64,000 nt of DNA from positions 19,106 through 83,105 of the forward strand of contig SZOS01000008.1 of assembly GCA_030263295.1 (NCBI GenBank), in the 5' to 3' direction. Below, piece by piece: positions 52,527 to 61,709 of the stretch; position 1 is the stretch's first letter; each line of letters opens with the position of its first letter. The position numbers were made by a program, and so were the translations under genes. A model generated the notes under the pieces. It did no database searches. It had not been told where the DNA came from and worked only from the letters and a program-made list of their open reading frames with translations. The DNA comes from Dokdonella_A sp014338185. GTDB taxonomy: Bacteria; Pseudomonadota; Gammaproteobacteria; Xanthomonadales; Rhodanobacteraceae.

Positions 52527-54548
52527 ATGAACACCCGTGGATTGGCCTTGCCGCTGCGCCTGCTGCTGTCCGCATGGCTGGTCGGGGGCGCGTCGGCCCA
52601 GCAACCTGCACCGGAACACGAGCACGAACACAGCGGCACCCGGCCCGCGGTCGATCGCAAGTCCCAGGTCGAGTTGCCCGCGGTGACGGTGCGTGCGGCG
52701 CCGGTGGCCGGCGAGGCCGCACGCCGCCTGGTTCCGCGCAACGTGCTCGATGGCATCGAACTGGACGAGGCGCGCGGCGCCTCGCTCGGCCAGACCGTGG
52801 CCAACGTGCCCGGCGTGCAGGCCGCGACCTTCGGCCAGGGCGCATCGCGGCCGGTGATCCGCGGGCTGGACGGTCCGCGCGTGGCCGTGCTCAGCGATGG
52901 TCTGGGCGCGGGCGATGTCTCCGCATTGAGCCAGGACCACGCGGTCGGCATCGAACCGTTCCTCGCCGACCGCATCGAGATCCTCAAGGGTCCGTCGGCG
53001 CTGCTGTACGGGGCCGGCGCCATCGGTGGCGCGGTCAACGTGCTCGACGGCCGTATCCCGCAGCAGGCCCCGGTCGGCGGACTCGCCGGACGGGTGCAGC
53101 TGGGCCATGACAGTGCCGCGCGCGGCAATACCGGGGTGTTCCGCATCGACGCCGGCAATGACGCGGGCTGGGTGGCGCACGCCGATGGCATGCACCGCCG
53201 CGCGGGCGACTACGCGATTCCGCATGGGCGCCTGCGCAACAGCCAGGTCGACACCGACGCCGGCGCACTCGGTGCTTCGCTCACCGGCGAGTGGGGGTAC
53301 GTCGGCCTGTCCGTCGCGCGCTATCTCGACCGCTACGGCAATCCTGCCGAGCCGGGCGATGCCGCCGACGGCAGCGAGCCGGTCCGGCTGCGCCTGCAGC
53401 AGACCCGCTACGACCTCAAGGGTGCGGGCAACGCGCTCCTGCCCGGGATCGAGCGCATCGAGTACGCGATCGGCCACACCGACTACCAGCACATCGAGTT
53501 CGAGGGCGCGCAGGCCGGTACGCGCTTCAGCAACCTGGGCGATGAAGCACGCGTGCTGCTGTGGTCACGGCCAGTGCAGGGCTGGCTCGGCGGCCTCGGC
53601 ATGCAGGCGTCGCGGCGCGATTTCGCCGCGGTCGGAGCCGAGACCGTGGTGCCGCCCACGCTCACACGCAGCGTGGGCCTGTTCGCGCTGGCACGGCGCG
53701 ACTTCACCAACCTCGATGTCGAACTGGGCGCGCGCAGCGACCGCATCGCCAGTCGTCCGGACACCGGCACGCGACGCCGCTTCGCGCCATCGAGCCTGTC
53801 CGCGGGGCTGGCCTGGCGCGTGGGCGGGCACTGGCGCCTGTCGCTCAACCTCGACCGCGCGCAGCGCGCCCCGGCCGAGCAGGAACTGTATGCGCACGGC
53901 CCGCACGCGGCTTCGGCCACCTTCGAGATCGGTGATGCGCGCCTGCGCACGGAAACCGCTCGCCAGCTCGAAGTCGGCGTGCACTGGCATGGCCAGCGCA
54001 TCGACGCCAAGGCTTCGGTCTACACCAACCACTACGCCGACTTCATCTATCTGGCCGACACCGGCCTGGTCGAGGACGGACTGCCGGTGCGGCAGTGGTC
54101 GCAGCATGATGCGTGGTTGCGTGGCGCCGAAGCCGAGGCGACCGCGCACCTCGCCGCGGGCGCCCATGGGCATTGGGACTTGCGCCTGTGGGGCGATGCC
54201 GTGCGCGCAAGGCTTACGCATGGCCACGGCAACCTGCCCCGCATGCCGGCGCTGCGACTGGGCGCCGAGCTGCGCTGGCAACGTGATGACTGGCGCGCGA
54301 GCATCGGCGCCACGCGCTATTTCGCCCAAGACGAGGTCGCCGCGTTCGAGACCCGCACCGCGGGCTTCACGCTCGTGGGTGCGCACCTGGCCTGGGCGTT
54401 TGCCAATACCGGGCGCATGAGCTGGGAGGCGTTTGCCGATGCCAGCAATCTCGCCAACCACACCGCGCGCCTGTCCACCTCGCTGATCAAGGACGCCGCG
54501 CCCCTGCCGGGTCGCGCACTGTCGCTGGGCATACGCGGCCTGTTCTGA
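52527..54548 (+). CDS. znuD: TonB-dependent zinc receptor, ZnuD-like
   Basis: A 673-residue outer-membrane receptor. The signal peptide covers residues 1-24 (ending GASAQQ), and a short His-rich segment follows (EHEHEHSGTR). The plug (about 60-180) reads VPGVQAATFGQGASRPVIRGLDG and ILKGPSALLYGAGAIGGAVNVLDGRIP, which closely resembles neisserial ZnuD. A 22-strand barrel ends in the terminal Phe of LGIRGLF. The Zur box upstream and zur downstream support zinc uptake. A much longer upstream extension in this frame is not coding. Confidence 0.9.
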   Translation: MNTRGLALPLRLLLSAWLVGGASAQQPAPEHEHEHSGTRPAVDRKSQVELPAVTVRAAPVAGEAARRLVPRNVLDGIELDEARGASLGQTVANVPGVQAATFGQGASRPVIRGLDGPRVAVLSDGLGAGDVSALSQDHAVGIEPFLADRIEILKGPSALLYGAGAIGGAVNVLDGRIPQQAPVGGLAGRVQLGHDSAARGNTGVFRIDAGNDAGWVAHADGMHRRAGDYAIPHGRLRNSQVDTDAGALGASLTGEWGYVGLSVARYLDRYGNPAEPGDAADGSEPVRLRLQQTRYDLKGAGNALLPGIERIEYAIGHTDYQHIEFEGAQAGTRFSNLGDEARVLLWSRPVQGWLGGLGMQASRRDFAAVGAETVVPPTLTRSVGLFALARRDFTNLDVELGARSDRIASRPDTGTRRRFAPSSLSAGLAWRVGGHWRLSLNLDRAQRAPAEQELYAHGPHAASATFEIGDARLRTETARQLEVGVHWHGQRIDAKASVYTNHYADFIYLADTGLVEDGLPVRQWSQHDAWLRGAEAEATAHLAAGAHGHWDLRLWGDAVRARLTHGHGNLPRMPALRLGAELRWQRDDWRASIGATRYFAQDEVAAFETRTAGFTLVGAHLAWAFANTGRMSWEAFADASNLANHTARLSTSLIKDAAPLPGRALSLGIRGLF

Positions 54549-54623
54549 GCACGCAGGACCGATGCATGCGGAACCCACTCCCGGAGCATCGCCGGTGGCG
54601 CGCCCGCGCCCGTGCCTGCGGAC

Positions 54624-55118
54624 TCAATCCCCGCGCCGCGACCGGCTGCAGTCGGCACAGGTGCCGTGCACCTCCAGCGTCTGTGCACGCGGCACGAAGC
54701 CGCGCGCCCGGGCCTGGCTGCCCAACAACGTGGCCACGCGCGCATCGCACAGCTCCACCGCACTCGCGCACACGTCGCAGATGAGGAACGGCACCTGGTG
54801 CGCCTCGGCCGGATGATGGCATCCGACGAAGGCATTGATCGATTCGAGCTTGTGGATGAACCCGTGCCCGAGCAGGAAGTCGAGCGCGCGGTACACCGTG
54901 GGCGGCGCCGCGCTGCCGTGCTCATCGCGCAACTGGTCGAGAAGGTCGTAGGCCTTGACCGGCTTGGCCGCCGCGGCCACCAGCTCGAGCACGCGCAGGC
55001 GCAGTGGCGTCAGGCGCAGCCCGCGCGCGAGGCAGGCCTGTTCGACCTCGGCCACGAACGCGCCCGCATCATGGCGATGCAGGTGTGGCGGCTGCGCGGG
55101 TTGGACGGCTGGCGGCAT
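54624..55118 (-). CDS. zur: Zinc uptake regulator Zur (Fur family)
   Basis: A 164-residue metalloregulator. The N-terminal winged helix contains RLTPLRLRVLELVAAAAKPVKAYDLLDQL and APPTVYRALDFLL. The C-terminal part has CxxC structural-zinc pairs (ICDVCAS and HGTCADC), and the GCHHPAEAHQVPFL ligands are typical of Zur rather than Fur. The ATG at 55118 has GAGGTGA seven bases upstream. Likely targets are the box at 52485-52499. It converges on znuD and follows the zinc-ribbon gene by 80 bases. Confidence 0.93.
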   Translation of the reverse strand: MPPAVQPAQPPHLHRHDAGAFVAEVEQACLARGLRLTPLRLRVLELVAAAAKPVKAYDLLDQLRDEHGSAAPPTVYRALDFLLGHGFIHKLESINAFVGCHHPAEAHQVPFLICDVCASAVELCDARVATLLGSQARARGFVPRAQTLEVHGTCADCSRSRRGD

Positions 55119-55198
55119 CGTCGAGTCACCTCGTTGCGCCATGCTAGCGCGCGCGTGACCATCCCGATACCTGGGCCGCGGCACGCCGGTCAGCGCGG

Positions 55199-55615
55199 TC
55201 ATTGCCAGCCGTCGCGGCGCGAGGCGTCGCGCAGGCGCGAGCGCGACGAGCGCGCGGCCGCAGCCACCAGGTCCACGCCGCAGTGGCGGCAGCGTTTGCG
55301 CCCGGGCGGATTGGGTGTGGCGCATTCCGGGCAAGGCGTCCGTGCCGACGCCGACAGCACCACCACGATCCAGCCCAGCGGGCCGAGCGCGGCGCCCCAC
55401 ACCAGGCCCCACAGCCAGCGTCCCTTGGCCAGCCCAAGCAAGGCCCCGATCGCGCCGCAAGCCAGGGTGAGGCCGATCGCCCACAGCCACAGCGAAGGCG
55501 CGAGCAAGGCGCGCGTGCAGGCGTCGAGCAACGCCTGCACGGCATCGAGGTCGCCCTGGTCGAGCGCGCGCAGTTCGGCGAAGCTGCACTGCAGCGCCAC
55601 GCCCGGCTCCTTCAC
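55199..55615 (-). CDS. Membrane protein with C-terminal zinc ribbon, coupled to gltX
   Basis: A 138-residue protein. Two TM helices (about 40-63 and 66-88) are followed by a zinc ribbon with CPEC and CRHC knuckles, ending in a basic tail. It starts with GTG at 55615, overlapping the gltX stop as GTGA, so it is translated with gltX. No known family was recognised. It lies between gltX and zur, which may be a zinc-linked context or chance. Confidence 0.7.
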   Translation of the reverse strand: MKEPGVALQCSFAELRALDQGDLDAVQALLDACTRALLAPSLWLWAIGLTLACGAIGALLGLAKGRWLWGLVWGAALGPLGWIVVVLSASARTPCPECATPNPPGRKRCRHCGVDLVAAAARSSRSRLRDASRRDGWQ

Positions 55616-57012
55616 GGCGTGCGCGCGAGCGCGGCGTCGATGCGGCGCAGGGCTTCGTCACGCCCGGCCAGGTACACGGTCTGGTCGATCGAAGGCGACA
55701 CCTGGGTGCCGGTGATCGCGACCCGCAGCGGCTGCGCAACCTTGCCCATGCCCTCGCCGATCGCGACCGCAGCCGCTTCGATCGCGCCGTGCACCGCCTC
55801 GACGCGCCACTGCGCCAAGGCGGCGAGCTGCGCATGCACCGCCTGCAAGGCCGCGCGCGCGGTGGCACTGCGCAGGTGCTTGTCCACCGCCGCCGTGTCG
55901 TACTCCTGCAGCGGCGCATACCACACGCGTGCCTTGCCCGCCATCTCCGCCAGCGTGTGCACGCGGTCGCGCAAGGCCACCACCACATCGGCCAGCGCCG
56001 GACCGCCACGCACGTCGATGCCCTGCGCATCCATGTGCCAGCGCAGGTGCGTGGCGACTTCGGCCGGATCGTCGTTCTTGAGGTATTGCTGGTTGAGCCA
56101 CTTGAGCTTCTCGACATCGAAGCGCGAGGCCGACTTGTTGACGTCGGCGATGTCGAACAGCGCGGTCATCTGCGCGATCGAGAAGATCTCCTGGTCGCCG
56201 TGCGACCAGCCCAAGCGCACGAGATAGTTGAGCAACGCGTGCGGCAGGAAGCCGTCGTCGCGATACTGCATCACGCTGACCGCACCATGGCGCTTGCTCA
56301 GCTTCTGGCCGTCCGGACCAAGGATCATCGGCAGATGGGCGAAACGCGGCACGCTGGCGCCAAGCGCGTGGTAGATGTTGACCTGGCGCGGCGTGTTGTT
56401 GACGTGGTCGTCACCACGGATCACGTCGCTGATGCGCATGTCGACGTCATCCACCACCACCGCGAAGTTGTAGGTGGGAAACCCGTCCGAGCGGATCAGC
56501 ACGAGGTCGTCGAGTTCGGCGTTGTTCCATTCGACCCGGCCCTTGACCTGGTCATCGAACACCACGCTGCCCGCGGTCGGATTGCGGAAGCGCAGCACGC
56601 GGTTGGGGTCGTCGCGCCAGGGCAGGTTGAGGTCGCGGGCGCGGCCGTCGTAGCGCGGCTTGTCGCCCTTGGCCATCGCCGCGGCACGCATCGCCTCGAT
56701 CTCCTCGCGGGTTTCGTAGGCGTAGTAGGCCTTGCCGGCCCTGAGCAGGTCCTCGGCCACCGCGCGATAGCGGTCCATGCGCAGGGTCTGGTAGTACGGC
56801 CCCTCGTCGTGCGCGAGCCCGAGCCAGGTCATGCCGTCGAGGATCGCCTGCACCGCGGCGTCGGTGGAGCGCTCGCGATCGGTGTCCTCGATGCGCAGCA
56901 CGAATTCGCCGCCCCGCCGGCGCGCCTCCAGCCAGCAGTACAGCGCGGTGCGCGCGCCACCGATGTGGAGGTAGCCGGTGGGACTCGGGGCAAAGCGGGT
57001 ACGGACGGTCAT
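55612..57012 (-). CDS. gltX: Glutamyl-tRNA synthetase
   Basis: A 466-residue class I synthetase. The HIGH-type motif is PTGYLHIGGARTALY at residues 11-25 and the KMSKS-type motif is KLSKRHGAVS near residue 239. The Rossmann core, with LRIEDTDRERS, and the C-terminal anticodon-binding helical part are complete. The length is that of discriminating proteobacterial GltX. It is divergent from cpdB. Confidence 0.97.
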   Translation of the reverse strand: MTVRTRFAPSPTGYLHIGGARTALYCWLEARRRGGEFVLRIEDTDRERSTDAAVQAILDGMTWLGLAHDEGPYYQTLRMDRYRAVAEDLLRAGKAYYAYETREEIEAMRAAAMAKGDKPRYDGRARDLNLPWRDDPNRVLRFRNPTAGSVVFDDQVKGRVEWNNAELDDLVLIRSDGFPTYNFAVVVDDVDMRISDVIRGDDHVNNTPRQVNIYHALGASVPRFAHLPMILGPDGQKLSKRHGAVSVMQYRDDGFLPHALLNYLVRLGWSHGDQEIFSIAQMTALFDIADVNKSASRFDVEKLKWLNQQYLKNDDPAEVATHLRWHMDAQGIDVRGGPALADVVVALRDRVHTLAEMAGKARVWYAPLQEYDTAAVDKHLRSATARAALQAVHAQLAALAQWRVEAVHGAIEAAAVAIGEGMGKVAQPLRVAITGTQVSPSIDQTVYLAGRDEALRRIDAALARTP

Positions 57013-57110
57013 GCGCGCGGTCGTGGCGGAAAGGGCGCAAGTTTAATGCACGGCGCAACCACGCTGCCGCGTCGCGGCGGACGACCACCGCCACGAGCGC
57101 CGCTGCGCGC

Positions 57111-57140
57111 TTGGCCAGGCGCGCGGCGCTGGCCTATGCT
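57111..57140 (+). promoter_or_regulatory. Candidate cpdB promoter
   Basis: TTGGCC (57111-57116) and TATGCT (57135-57140) are 18 bases apart, about 45 bases before the cpdB ATG. Each box matches four of six consensus positions. Confidence 0.45.
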
Positions 57141-57183
57141 GCGCCGATCCGTGCGCGGACACCGCGCTGCCCTGGGGTTGCAC

Positions 57184-59199
57184 ATGCACGACCGCTTCGC
57201 TCCGCGCCTCCTGCTGCTGTTTGCCGTCCTGCTGCTGGCGTCGTGCGCAGGCACCACCTCGCGTCCGGACGTGCCCATTGGCACGCGTGCGACGCTCGCG
57301 CTGCTGGAAACCACCGACCTGCATTCCAACATCCGCAGCTACGACTACTACCAGGACCAGGACGATCCCTCGCTCGGCTTCGAGCGCACCGCGACGCTGA
57401 TCCGGCAGGCGCGCGCGCAGTATCCCAACAGCCTGTTGTTCGATGCGGGCGACACGATCCAGGGCACCGCGCTGGCCGACTACCAGGCGCTGGTGGCGCC
57501 GCCCGCCTGCGGCGAGGAACTGGCGATGTACCGCGCGATGGACGCGCTGGGCTACGACGGCGGCACCATTGGCAACCACGAATTCAACTACGGCCTGCCC
57601 TTCCTCGCCCAGGTCAGCGACCAGCCGATGCGGGTCGACGGAGTGAAGGAACGCCGCTGCGCCGGCCCCGGCTTTCCACTGGTACTGGCCAACGTGTTCA
57701 GCACGCGTGACGACCGCCCGATCTATCCACCGTGGGCCGTGCTCGAACGCAGGCTCAGGCTGCAACTCGACGGGCGCACGGTCGAAGCGCCGCTGCGCGT
57801 GGGCATCATCGGCTTCACGCCGCCCACGATCATGCTGTGGGACCGGCGCAACCTCGCCGGCAAGGTGTACGTCAAGGGACTGGTCGAGGCCGCGCGCCAG
57901 TTCCTGCCCGAACTGCGCGCGCGCGGCGTGGACTTCGTGATCGCGATTTCGCACGGCGGCATCGACCGCAGGCACTACGATCCGGCCATGGAAAACGCCA
58001 ATCTGTACCTCGCGCAGGAACCGGGCATCGACGTGCTGCTGTTGGGCCATTCGCACACCGCTTTTCCCGAAACCGGGCGCAATGGCCGCAGGCGCTTTGC
58101 CGACATCGACGGTGTTGACGACCAGCGCGGCTTCATCCATGGCAAGCCCGCGGTGATGGGCAACTACTGGGGCAAGAGCCTGGGCGTCATCGAACTCGGC
58201 CTCGTGCGCACCGCCGGCGGCTGGGCGATCGACCCGGCGGCCACCCACTCGCAGGTGCGCGACATCCGCCTCGACGATGGCAGCTACGTGGCGCCCGATG
58301 CCGCGATCGCGCGCCTGGTCGAGCCGGTGCACGAGGCCACCCGCCGCCACGTCGCCACGCCGATCGGCGACAGCGATTTCGCGCTCACGAGCTATTTCGC
58401 CGACGTCGGCGACGTCAGTGCGCTGCAGGTGGTCAACGCCGCGCAGGCCGACCACGTGCGCGCCTACATCGCGCAGAACCTGCCGCAGTACCGCGACCTG
58501 CCGGTGGTGGCCGCGGCGGCGCCGTTTCGCAGCGGCTTTGGCGGCGCCAGCGACTACACCGACGTGCCGGCCGGCCCGATCGCGATCCGCCACGCCGCCG
58601 ACCTGTACCTGTATCCGAACACGCTCACCGCGGTGCAGGTCGACGGTGCCGCGCTCAAGCGCTGGCTCGAGCGCTCGGCCGAGCGCTTCAACCGCATCGA
58701 TCCGCTGCGCGGCGAACCGCAGGCGCTGGTCAACCGCGGCTTCTCCGGCTACAACTTCGACGTGATCCAGAACGGCATCAGCTACGAGATCGACGTGACC
58801 CGGGAGGTGGGCGCGCGCATCCGCGAGCTGCGCTTTCAGGGCCGGCCGGTCGACCCGCAGCAGCGGTTCATCGTCGTCACCAACAACTATCGCGCCAGTG
58901 GCGGTGGCGCGTTCCCGGGCCTGGACGGCAGCAACATCGTGTGGTCGGCACCGGAGGGCAACCGCGAAGTGCTGATCGAATGGCTGCGCGGACACCGCCA
59001 CCTCACGCGGGCGCAGGACGGCGCCGACCGCAACTGGCACTTCACGCCCGTGCGCACGCGCGGCCCGGTCACCTTCGTGTCGGCCAGCGGCAAGCTCGCG
59101 CTGGCCGAGGCCGCCGGCCTGCACGGCATCAGCGTGCTGCGTGACCATGGCGATGGCACCAGCACCTACTCGATCGATCTTGCCGCAACCACCCACTGA
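57184..59199 (+). CDS. cpdB: 2',3'-cyclic-nucleotide 2'-phosphodiesterase/3'-nucleotidase, lipoprotein
   Basis: A 671-residue periplasmic metallophosphoesterase. The lipobox is LLASC near residue 21, unlike the soluble E. coli CpdB. The catalytic domain has metal ligands in LETTDLHSNI, FDAGDTIQGT, TIGNHEFNYG and GHSHTAFP. The C-terminal 5'-nucleotidase domain (about 390-640) contains YDVxQxGxxY-like NFDVIQNGISYEID. It salvages phosphate and nucleosides from extracellular nucleotides. The DUF885 gene follows by 26 bases. Confidence 0.92.
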   Translation: MHDRFAPRLLLLFAVLLLASCAGTTSRPDVPIGTRATLALLETTDLHSNIRSYDYYQDQDDPSLGFERTATLIRQARAQYPNSLLFDAGDTIQGTALADYQALVAPPACGEELAMYRAMDALGYDGGTIGNHEFNYGLPFLAQVSDQPMRVDGVKERRCAGPGFPLVLANVFSTRDDRPIYPPWAVLERRLRLQLDGRTVEAPLRVGIIGFTPPTIMLWDRRNLAGKVYVKGLVEAARQFLPELRARGVDFVIAISHGGIDRRHYDPAMENANLYLAQEPGIDVLLLGHSHTAFPETGRNGRRRFADIDGVDDQRGFIHGKPAVMGNYWGKSLGVIELGLVRTAGGWAIDPAATHSQVRDIRLDDGSYVAPDAAIARLVEPVHEATRRHVATPIGDSDFALTSYFADVGDVSALQVVNAAQADHVRAYIAQNLPQYRDLPVVAAAAPFRSGFGGASDYTDVPAGPIAIRHAADLYLYPNTLTAVQVDGAALKRWLERSAERFNRIDPLRGEPQALVNRGFSGYNFDVIQNGISYEIDVTREVGARIRELRFQGRPVDPQQRFIVVTNNYRASGGGAFPGLDGSNIVWSAPEGNREVLIEWLRGHRHLTRAQDGADRNWHFTPVRTRGPVTFVSASGKLALAEAAGLHGISVLRDHGDGTSTYSIDLAATTH

Positions 59200-59225
59200 T
59201 CCCCGCCCTGTCGCCGGAGCCTCGC

Positions 59226-61031
59226 ATGTCCCGCCTGCCACTCGTCACCGCCCTCGTCCTCGCCATCGCCGCCTGCGCGCCGCAGGCCACGCGCCCGCCC
59301 GCAGCCGACGCCGCGCCTGCCGCCGCACCTCAGCCCACTGCGGATGAGACCTTTGCCGCGCTGTCCCGGCAGTGGCTCACCGACATGCTGCAGGCGAACC
59401 CGGTCGGCGCGACCCAGTTCGGCGAGCATGGCCATGACAGCGAACTCGATGACCTCGGTCCCGCGGGGCGCGCCCATGCCCTCGCGCTCGCACAGGACAC
59501 GCTCGCCGCGCTCGAGCGCATCGACGTCACGCAGCTGTCGCGCGAGAACCAGGTCGACCATGCCATCCTGCGCAACCAGTTGCAGCTGGACATCTGGAAT
59601 GCGCAGGTGGCGCAGGACTGGGCCCGCAATCCGCTGCTGTACAGCGGCCTTGCCGGCAATGCGCTGTTCTCGCTCATGGCCCGCGATTTCGCCCCGCTGC
59701 CGGTGCGCCTGCGTGCCGCCACCGCGCGCATCGAGAAGCTGCCCGCGCTGTACGCGCAGATGCGCACCAACCTCGACCCCGCGCGCGTGCCAAAGATCCA
59801 CGCCGAGACCGCAGCGCGGCAGAACAAGGGCGTGCTCAGCATCGTCGACGAGCAGATCACGCCGCACCTGGACGTGCTCGACGAGGCCACGCGCGCACGC
59901 CTGCAGGCGGCGATTGCGCACCTGCGCGAAGCGGTCGAGGACAATCAGCGCTGGCTGGAGCAACAACTGGTGCCCAACGCGCGCGGCGATTTCCGCATCG
60001 GTGCGGCGCTGTACGACCAGAAGCTGGCGTTTTCGCTCAATTCAAGCCTGAGCCGGCAGGACATCCGCCAGCGCGCCGAACAGGTGCTGGGCGACACCCG
60101 CGCGCAGATGTACGCGATTGCCCGCCAGGTGCTCGCGGGCAAGCGCAAGGCGCCGCCACTGCCCGCGCAGCCGACCCCGCAGCAGCAACAGGCCGCGATC
60201 GAGGCCGCGCTCGAACTGGCCTACGCGCAGCGTCCCGCCCGCGACCAGGTCATCGCCACCGCCAAGGCCGAGTTGGCCAGGGCCACCGACTTCGTGCGCG
60301 CCCACGATCTGGTCGAGGTGCCCGATGCACCGCTGCAGGTGATCGAGATGCCCGAGTTCGCGCGCGGCGTCGCCCTTGCCTACTGCGACTCGCCCGGTCC
60401 GCTCGACAAGGGCATGGCCACGTTCTACGCGGTGTCGCCGATTCCCGCCGACTGGAACCGGCAGCAGGTGGATTCGTTCCTGCGCGAGTACAACACGCGC
60501 TCGATCGCCGAACTGACCGTGCACGAGGCCATGCCGGGCCACTACCTGCAGCTGTGGCACTCCAACAAGTACCCGTCGGTGCTGCGCGCGGTGCTCGGCT
60601 CGGGCACCTTCATCGAAGGCTGGGCGGTGTACGCCGAGCAGCTCATGGTCGAACAGGGCTTCCTCGACCGCGACCCGCTGTTCGAACTGGTGCACCTGAA
60701 ATGGAACCTGCGCGTGGTCGCCAACGCGCTGCTCGACCAGGGCGTACATGTCGACGGTATGACGCGCGAGCAGGCCATGCAGCTCATGACCGTGCAGACC
60801 TTCCAGCAGGAACGCGAGGCCGCGGCCAAGTGGGTGCGCGCCCAGCTCACCTCGGCGCAGCTGCCGACCTACTTCGTCGGCTGGCAGGAGCACCTGGATC
60901 TGCGCCGCGAGGCGCAGCAGCGCTGGGGCGAGGACTTCACGCCCGCGCGCTACAACAACACCGTGCTCGCGTTCGGCTCGCCGCCGGTGCGCTACGTGCG
61001 CGAGCTCATGTTCGACCTGCCGATCCGCTGA
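59226..61031 (+). CDS. DUF885-family lipoprotein, probable zinc metallopeptidase
   Basis: A 601-residue lipoprotein. The signal ends LAIAAC, with Cys at residue 17, and an Ala/Pro-rich linker follows to about residue 38. The metal motif HEAMPGHYLQL has His433, Glu434 and His439. A downstream EGWAVYAEQL supplies the third ligand Glu, the usual DUF885/M32-like arrangement. Such proteins are thought to be peptidases, but substrates are not known. It is 26 bases after cpdB and likely co-transcribed. Confidence 0.9.
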   Translation: MSRLPLVTALVLAIAACAPQATRPPAADAAPAAAPQPTADETFAALSRQWLTDMLQANPVGATQFGEHGHDSELDDLGPAGRAHALALAQDTLAALERIDVTQLSRENQVDHAILRNQLQLDIWNAQVAQDWARNPLLYSGLAGNALFSLMARDFAPLPVRLRAATARIEKLPALYAQMRTNLDPARVPKIHAETAARQNKGVLSIVDEQITPHLDVLDEATRARLQAAIAHLREAVEDNQRWLEQQLVPNARGDFRIGAALYDQKLAFSLNSSLSRQDIRQRAEQVLGDTRAQMYAIARQVLAGKRKAPPLPAQPTPQQQQAAIEAALELAYAQRPARDQVIATAKAELARATDFVRAHDLVEVPDAPLQVIEMPEFARGVALAYCDSPGPLDKGMATFYAVSPIPADWNRQQVDSFLREYNTRSIAELTVHEAMPGHYLQLWHSNKYPSVLRAVLGSGTFIEGWAVYAEQLMVEQGFLDRDPLFELVHLKWNLRVVANALLDQGVHVDGMTREQAMQLMTVQTFQQEREAAAKWVRAQLTSAQLPTYFVGWQEHLDLRREAQQRWGEDFTPARYNNTVLAFGSPPVRYVRELMFDLPIR

Positions 61032-61044
61032 GCGCGCCCGCACA

Positions 61045-61125
61045 CCACTGCGCACCGGGCGCGCGTGCGACGCGTGCCCGGTGGCAGTGGCAGCGCGATG
61101 CATCGCGCCGGCAGCGTGGCTGCCG
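61045..61125. repeat. Three adjacent hairpins between convergent genes
   Basis: Hairpin 1 (61045-61090): CCACTG/CAGTGG outer arms, then CACCGGGC (61053-61060)/GCCCGGTG (61076-61083), then CGCGT/ACGCG with one G-T pair. Hairpin 2 (61093-61108) is the perfect 16-base palindrome GCGCGATGCATCGCGC. Hairpin 3 (61109-61125) is CGGCAGC-GTG-GCTGCCG. There are no T-runs. Together they fill most of the 108-base gap. They may act as a two-way terminator or be a REP-like element. Confidence 0.7.
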
Positions 61126-61139
61126 CCGGCGCGCGTGGG

Positions 61140-61580
61140 TCACTTCACGTCGATCGTGATCGCTTGCGAGACGATCGGCGGATCGAACTGCACGTGGCGG
61201 CCGTCGGCAAACACCAGCTGCAACAGGTGCGGCCCCGGCTCCAGCGTCAGCGTGTCCTCGGTCTGTCCCGCGCCATAGTGGCGGTGGTGGTCGTCGGCCG
61301 GGATCGCCTCCTTGGCCGGCGGCCATTCGCTCTCGTCGATGAACAGGTGGTGGTGGCCGCTGTGCGCGCTCATGTCACCCGCGGGCTTGATCGCAATGCC
61401 CTCCACCCCGAATTGCACCTTGAACGTGCGCGGGACCGTGTCACCATCCTTGAGGTTGACGAAGTACACGCGGGGGCCGTTCGCCTCCTCCGCGCCGGTG
61501 TCCGCCGCGCTCGCCGGCATTGAAGCCGCCAGCGTTGCCCCGCACACCAAACCAGCAACAAACAAAGAGATACCACGCAT
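61140..61580 (-). CDS. DUF4399-family periplasmic protein
   Basis: A 146-residue exported protein. The signal peptide (residues 1-26) ends at MPASA. The mature domain carries YFVNLKDGDTVPRTFKVQFGV, a His-rich SGHHHLFIDE, and DHHRHYGAGQTEDTLTL. The family has no proven function. The His clusters could bind metal. The ATG at 61580 gives the signal peptide directly. A 12-residue upstream extension in frame would spoil the signal sequence. Confidence 0.85.
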   Translation of the reverse strand: MRGISLFVAGLVCGATLAASMPASAADTGAEEANGPRVYFVNLKDGDTVPRTFKVQFGVEGIAIKPAGDMSAHSGHHHLFIDESEWPPAKEAIPADDHHRHYGAGQTEDTLTLEPGPHLLQLVFADGRHVQFDPPIVSQAITIDVK

Positions 61581-61709
61581 GTGTCTTGCTCCATCGATGG
61601 CCCGGAACCGCATCATAGCCGCATTGGACAGGTGCCGGCCGGGCCGTGCAAACCAGCCGACGAACGGCGCGCGCCGCGCCGGGCCGGGCTGCCGCCGACC
61701 GTCTCCACC

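Noticed and set aside
54624..56117. Zur reading frame extended upstream through the zinc-ribbon gene and into gltX
   Set aside because: Zur has a good ribosome-binding site and start at 55118. The extension is a shadow frame.
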